A DNA stretch of 18,378 bases from a bacterium (GTDB lineage: Bacteria > UBA9089 > UBA9088), in contig JBFLYE010000015.1 of assembly GCA_040756715.1 (NCBI GenBank), forward strand, positions 1 to 18,378, written 5' to 3'. Below the pieces are notes generated by a model, which had not been told where the DNA came from, made no database searches, and was given only the letters and a program-made list of their open reading frames with translations. Both the position numbers and the translations under genes were made by a program. Of the stretch, positions 15,871 to 18,378 are shown piece by piece (the stretch's first letter is position 1; every line of letters starts with the position of its first letter).

Positions 15871-15890
15871 TTTGCGTTTTTAAGTTTTTA

Positions 15891-16136
15891 TCATACCTTT
15901 TCAATTGGAATGGCAAGGGATGTTTGGGTTCCTGCCACCTCCTGGAATTGAATAACAAACTCAGCGGCATCTCTTTCATTTTCTGCTTCAAAGATTAACA
16001 AAAGCTCTGGCTTTCCAAATAGAAAAAGGCTCTCCTTTATGTGAATAACCTCGGGTATCTTTGCATATTTTAAGAATATCTCAAGGGCTTCCCTTGTCTT
16101 TCCAGGGAGTGTATTAAGGGTTGTAACAAAAAGCAT
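15891..16136 (-). CDS. Small dimeric alpha/beta-barrel type protein
   Basis: 81 residues with no signal peptide or membrane segment, so cytoplasmic. The order strand (MLFVTTLN), helix (KTREALEIFLKYA), strand (EVIHIKESLFLFG), strand (ELLLIFEAE), helix (ERDAAEFVIQFQEV), strand (TSLAIPIEKV) suggests a ferredoxin-like fold, as in DUF3303/GYD-type or Lrp ligand-binding domains. The specific family and function are unknown. ATG at 16136 has only a weak Shine-Dalgarno. It is 29 nt after the Pur-alpha-like gene and 20 nt before the outer-membrane protein gene. Confidence 0.65.
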   Translation of the reverse strand: MLFVTTLNTLPGKTREALEIFLKYAKIPEVIHIKESLFLFGKPELLLIFEAENERDAAEFVIQFQEVAGTQTSLAIPIEKV

Positions 16137-16165
16137 CTTTTAACCTAAAAAGCCAAGTGCTCATC

Positions 16166-16369
16166 TTATCTTGAGTTCTTTATTGACTCAAGGACATTGA
16201 TAAATTCAGAAAGGCCTGAATCTGGAACAACAATAGCATTTCTTCTTCCTGAAGATTTTTCAACAATCCTTAAAAACTTTCCATTTGGATTTTCTTTATA
16301 CTCAAAGAAAAATATCTTTGATTCCACATCCAGCCTTTTTGTTAATATCTCCTTATCTATATCTTTCAT
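16166..16369 (-). CDS. Pur-alpha-type small nucleic-acid-binding protein
   Basis: 67 residues. The core, LDVESKIFFFEYKENPNGKF followed by LRIVEKSSGRRNAIVVPDSG and a C-terminal helix (LSEFINVLESI), matches the single PUR repeat of the bacterial Pur-alpha/DUF3276-like family (Bacteroidota proteins; BpuR of Borrelia), which binds single-stranded DNA or RNA. Aromatic and basic strand residues (FFFEYK, FLRIVEKSSGRR) fit that role. It is the first gene after a promoter whose -10 box ends 12 nt before the ATG, with no Shine-Dalgarno. As the head of an operon with cimA, serA and gmhB it could act as a local regulator; that is inference only. Confidence 0.6.
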   Translation of the reverse strand: MKDIDKEILTKRLDVESKIFFFEYKENPNGKFLRIVEKSSGRRNAIVVPDSGLSEFINVLESIKNSR

Positions 16370-16381
16370 TTTAACTTAAAA

Positions 16382-16411
16382 ATTATAATAATTCTATAAA
16401 AATATTAGCAA
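16382..16411 (-). promoter_or_regulatory. Promoter of the Pur-alpha-like/cimA/serA/gmhB operon
   Basis: On the - strand TTGCTA (16411-16406) and a perfect TATAAT (16387-16382) are 18 bp apart. The start would be near 16375, only about 6 nt before the ATG at 16369, so the message is nearly leaderless, consistent with the lack of a Shine-Dalgarno. Confidence 0.65.
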
Positions 16412-16451
16412 GTGTTTTTTTAAGGCACCTGAAATAGGAAGAAACATTTGG

Positions 16452-16489
16452 AATTGTAAATTTTAATTTAAAATGCTAAATTTGCAATT
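16452..16489. repeat. AT-rich hairpin between the two - strand operons
   Basis: AATTGTAAATTT (16452-16463) and AAATTTGCAATT (16478-16489) are inverted repeats with one mismatch and a 14-nt loop. They sit downstream of the ccdA stop (16549) and upstream of the 16411 promoter. The arm is not followed by a T-run on the - strand, so it is not a canonical terminator. The rest of the gap 16412-16548 holds nothing I can identify. Confidence 0.65.
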
Positions 16490-16548
16490 TGCCACGAATA
16501 ATCTCCATCTCTGGTTTTGTTACACCACCTAAAACGCTTACCTAAAGT

Positions 16549-17226
16549 CTATACCCTTAAGATTATCCAGATACCAACCCCAATCAGCAGGATTCCAGAT
16601 ATAACAGATATTGCGGAAAAATACCTCCTTATTTTAGAAAAGAAGGCAAAGAATGTGGAAATACCCATACTTACGAGAAGGAAAGGCAATCCCAGCCCTA
16701 ATGAATAGAAGGCCAAAAGCAAGATACCCTGTTTAACACTTTCCTCAGTAGCGGCAAGTGAAAGGATTGAACCCAAGATTGGCCCAATACAGGGTGTCCA
16801 ACCAAAGCCAAAGGCTATCCCTATCAGGAAAGAGCCCAAGATAGTAGCAGGCCTCTTCTTGAAATGAAACCTCTTCTCATATTGGAGAAACCCTATCTTG
16901 AATGCCCCCAAGAGATGAAGCCCGAATATGATCACGATTATCCCTAAGATTATGCGAATTATCCCTTTATGGCTTAAGATGAATCTGCCCATATAGGTGG
17001 CAGAAGCCCCTAATAAGACAAAGATAGATGAAAAGCCTAAGATGAAAAGAAAAGTGGCGATTAAGATTTTTTTCAAACCCTTTCTTCCGGGAGCATCTTG
17101 CAGCTTGTCTACAGATAGCCCAGAAATAAAGGAGATATAGGCAGGGAAAAGCGGCAGGACACAAGGGCAGAGGAACGATAATAGCCCGGCGGAAAAGGCA
17201 ATGAGTAAAGAGACTTCATCCATCAC
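16549..17226 (-). CDS. ccdA: Cytochrome c biogenesis/thiol-disulfide transmembrane protein CcdA
   Basis: 225 residues and about six membrane segments. CcdA passes electrons from cytoplasmic thioredoxin across the inner membrane to periplasmic thioredoxin-like proteins. The paired redox cysteines are seen in FLCPCVLPLFPAY (Cys20 and Cys22) and FGWTPCIGPILGS (Cys146). Two starts are possible: GTG at 17226, which overlaps the upstream stop as GTGA, or ATG at 17223, which overlaps it by one base (TGATG); either implies tight coupling to the TlpA-like gene, its likely electron acceptor. It is the last gene of a three-gene operon. Confidence 0.92.
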   Translation of the reverse strand: MMDEVSLLIAFSAGLLSFLCPCVLPLFPAYISFISGLSVDKLQDAPGRKGLKKILIATFLFILGFSSIFVLLGASATYMGRFILSHKGIIRIILGIIVIIFGLHLLGAFKIGFLQYEKRFHFKKRPATILGSFLIGIAFGFGWTPCIGPILGSILSLAATEESVKQGILLLAFYSLGLGLPFLLVSMGISTFFAFFSKIRRYFSAISVISGILLIGVGIWIILRV

Positions 17227-17876
17227 TCTTTGAGGAGAGAATCTATCTCTTTCTCAAATACCTCTTTAGGACGATAACCTACGATTTTATTTTCTATATT
17301 GGCTTCTCTGTCTATGATAAAAGTAGTTGGTATCCCTCTTATTCCACCAAAGTCCTCGATTACCTTTTGATTTCCCATAACAATAGGGTAGTTTATTCCT
17401 GTCTCTTCTTTGAACTGCCTAACTTTATCCTGACTTTGATCAAGACTAAGGCCTATAATTATCAATCCTTTATCCTTGTATTGGCTGTAAAGCTGGATAA
17501 AGTCAGGAATCTCCATCCGGCAGGGTGGGCACCAGGTTGCCCAAAAATCCAAGATTATTACCTTACCACTGAATTCAGAAAGGGTTAAGGTTTCTCCATC
17601 TATGGTGGGTAAGGTAAAATCAGGTCCATTCCATATCTTTGCTTGCTTTGGGGGTTCCTCCTCAGCCACCTGCTTCTTAAGTATCTGCTCCTCTTCAGCC
17701 ACTTGTTTCTTCTCAGCCACTTGCTCCTTCTTAGCCACCTGCTTTTCTTCAGCCACTTGCTTCTCTTCGGCTACCTGTTGCTTAGCTATCTGCTGCTCCT
17801 CTTCAGGCTGGCTTTCCTTTTTCCCACAACAGCTGACCAAGATCAGAAGCCCGATCACCAAGAATAATCTCTTCAT
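17223..17876 (-). CDS. TlpA/ResA-type thioredoxin lipoprotein
   Basis: 217 residues from the ATG at 17876. A lipoprotein signal ends in the lipobox LVSC (Cys16), so the protein is anchored at the membrane facing the periplasm. A Gln/Glu/Lys-rich linker made of six-residue repeats (residues 34-74, consensus QVAEEK) precedes the thioredoxin fold. The active site is WCPPC (Cys116 and Cys119), and the cis-proline is Pro183 in GIPTTF. It should reduce or exchange periplasmic disulfides, for example in cytochrome c maturation, with electrons from CcdA encoded next. Start choice: AAGGTGG (17888-17882) lies 5 nt before this ATG; a GTG three codons earlier would sit inside that Shine-Dalgarno. The substrate is unknown. 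Confidence 0.88.
   Translation of the reverse strand: MKRLFLVIGLLILVSCCGKKESQPEEEQQIAKQQVAEEKQVAEEKQVAKKEQVAEKKQVAEEEQILKKQVAEEEPPKQAKIWNGPDFTLPTIDGETLTLSEFSGKVIILDFWATWCPPCRMEIPDFIQLYSQYKDKGLIIIGLSLDQSQDKVRQFKEETGINYPIVMGNQKVIEDFGGIRGIPTTFIIDREANIENKIVGYRPKEVFEKEIDSLLKE
17654..17777 (-). repeat. 18-bp/6-residue tandem repeat in the TlpA-like linker
   Basis: Seven units encode QVAEEK, QVAEEK, QVAKKE, QVAEKK, QVAEEE, QILKK (one codon short) and QVAEEE. Being in frame, changes in copy number would only alter the length of a charged helical spacer between the lipid anchor and the thioredoxin domain. Confidence 0.85.
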
Positions 17877-17881
17877 CTTTA

Positions 17882-17888
17882 CCACCTT
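17882..17888 (-). promoter_or_regulatory. Shine-Dalgarno setting the TlpA-like start
   Basis: AAGGTGG on the - strand, 5 nt before the ATG at 17876. It overlaps the alternative upstream GTG, which makes that start unlikely. Confidence 0.7.
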
Positions 17889-17918
17889 AAACCTCTTTTT
17901 CCTCTTAAAACTTAAGAA

Positions 17919-18086
17919 TCATTTTATCATAAGAGCAATTATTGCTCCCATAATCGCACCATATATTGCCCCACTAAATGGATTGCTGGTCAAAGGGCAA
18001 GTTCCCGATGAGCACTTGCCAAAGTATCCGATGATACCCCCTATACCTGCACCAATAATAGCTGCCAGGATAATTCTTCCCATCAT
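17919..18086 (-). CDS. 55-residue membrane protein with a Cys-x4-Cys motif (DUF6132-like)
   Basis: 55 residues. Two hydrophobic glycine-rich helices (RIILAAIIGAGIGGIIGYF and GAIYGAIMGAIIALMI) flank a loop KCSSGTCPLTSNPFSG with Cys25 and Cys30. The loop strongly recalls the short DUF6132-type proteins with a GCSSGTCP.TSNP signature; that assignment is from memory and needs a profile search. The start is clear: GGAGGAGG lies 6 nt before the ATG at 18086 (a second ATG follows directly). It is the first gene of an operon, 42 nt before the TlpA-like gene. With two cysteines next to a thioredoxin lipoprotein and CcdA, a role in membrane thiol redox or metal/sulfur handling is a reasonable inference, not established. 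Confidence 0.8.
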   Translation of the reverse strand: MMGRIILAAIIGAGIGGIIGYFGKCSSGTCPLTSNPFSGAIYGAIMGAIIALMIK

Positions 18087-18092
18087 AATAAT

Positions 18093-18100
18093 CCTCCTCC
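18093..18100 (-). promoter_or_regulatory. Strong Shine-Dalgarno of the 55-residue membrane protein
   Basis: GGAGGAGG on the - strand, 6 nt before the ATG at 18086. Confidence 0.85.
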
Positions 18101-18110
18101 TTTGTTTTAT

Positions 18111-18140
18111 ATTCTACAGCTTGGGGGTAACCTAAGTCAA
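18111..18140 (-). promoter_or_regulatory. Promoter of the thiol-redox operon
   Basis: On the - strand TTGACT (18140-18135) and TAGAAT (18116-18111) are 18 bp apart. The start would be near 18104, leaving a short leader with the strong Shine-Dalgarno. It would drive the 55-residue protein, the TlpA-like gene and ccdA together. Confidence 0.6.
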
Positions 18141-18255
18141 CTAAAAAGTAAATATGCCTAAATACTTATCCTTGAATTAGGGGGAATTCATCATAAGTAT
18201 GTGTTTAGCTCCTTTAAAATCTGTTCATCTTATTGTTATCCCTATCAAAAGAAAT

Positions 18256-18378
18256 TCAAAAGAACAATTCAAAATTCACTCCTTCTTCAAACAGGCATTT
18301 CTTGTCTTTCTTATGGGCTAGTTTCCATATGCCAAATAACAAGCCACACTTTGAGCAATTGGTTGTTTTGTATGGGCT
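18256..18378 (-). CDS. Possible C-terminal end of a gene running off the right edge
   Basis: An open frame enters from the right edge and gives 40 residues before TGA at 18258-18256. It contains TNCSKCGLLFGIWKL, then KDKKCLF and EEGVNFELFF. The C-x2-C pair with a later Cys hints at a small zinc-binding domain. The last codons overlap a TTCAAAATTC intergenic-type repeat, so the true end may have been altered. The fragment is short and could be chance. The 114 bases from 18141 to 18255 hold no feature I can support. Confidence 0.35.
   Translation of the reverse strand, partial: SPYKTTNCSKCGLLFGIWKLAHKKDKKCLFEEGVNFELFF

Noticed and set aside
17933-17947. Perfect palindrome GAGCAATTATTGCTC as an operator
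   Set aside because: It lies within the coding sequence of the 55-residue protein (codons for Gly-Ala-Ile-Ile-Ala-Leu) and after the promoter, so it is probably chance.
17602-18135. 177-codon open frame on the + strand, rich in Ser-Ser-Ala-Thr-Cys-Phe
   Set aside because: It is the complement of the TlpA-like hexapeptide repeat and of the small membrane protein; low complexity and no coding signals.
18197-18208. 12-base match GTATGTGTTTAG to 4260-4271 in the MITE, possibly a third degenerate copy
   Set aside because: Flanking bases do not align with the element, and no terminal repeat or TA boundary is seen; chance is sufficient.

Overview
The window looks like a stretch of chromosome from an uncultured, AT-rich (roughly 38-40% GC by eye), diderm bacterium. 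Gram-negative traits are a GmhB-type heptose phosphatase, a predicted outer-membrane barrel protein, a LysM/FecR envelope protein, and a C-terminal sorting domain resembling type IX secretion cargo. The CARDB/Ig and propeller proteins, the Pur-alpha-type small protein and the AT-rich intergenic repeats suit candidate phyla of the FCB or Omnitrophota kind, but nothing here fixes the lineage.

Left third (1-7055, + strand): two very large genes for extracellular-type proteins made of Ig/CARDB-like beta-sandwich modules. The first also carries a seven-blade propeller; the second ends in a sorting-type domain. Neither has a signal peptide. Between them lies a 237-bp palindromic element with terminal inverted repeats and a TA duplication, and an identical right end of the same element begins the window. 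Removing the element and one TA joins the two genes in frame, so they look like pieces of one giant gene cut by a MITE. The right terminal repeat supplies an in-frame ATG to the piece downstream. A 40-codon signal-peptide ORF follows.

Middle (7116-11343): leuA (+) has a near-consensus promoter ending 7 bp before its ATG, so its mRNA is probably leaderless. It converges with a two-gene operon on the - strand (LysM/FecR protein, then a short DprA) whose promoter lies at the end of gmhB.

Right-middle (11340-16411, - strand): one probable operon reading Pur-alpha-like protein, small alpha/beta-barrel protein, outer-membrane protein, cimA, serA, gmhB. It combines amino-acid biosynthesis (citramalate route to isoleucine; serine) with envelope functions. 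The signal peptide of the outer-membrane protein is encoded by an 8-bp tandem repeat.

Right end (16549-18140, - strand): a compact thiol-redox operon of a 55-residue membrane protein with a Cys-x4-Cys motif, a TlpA/ResA-type lipoprotein and CcdA, with its own promoter. A possible C-terminal gene fragment runs off the right edge.
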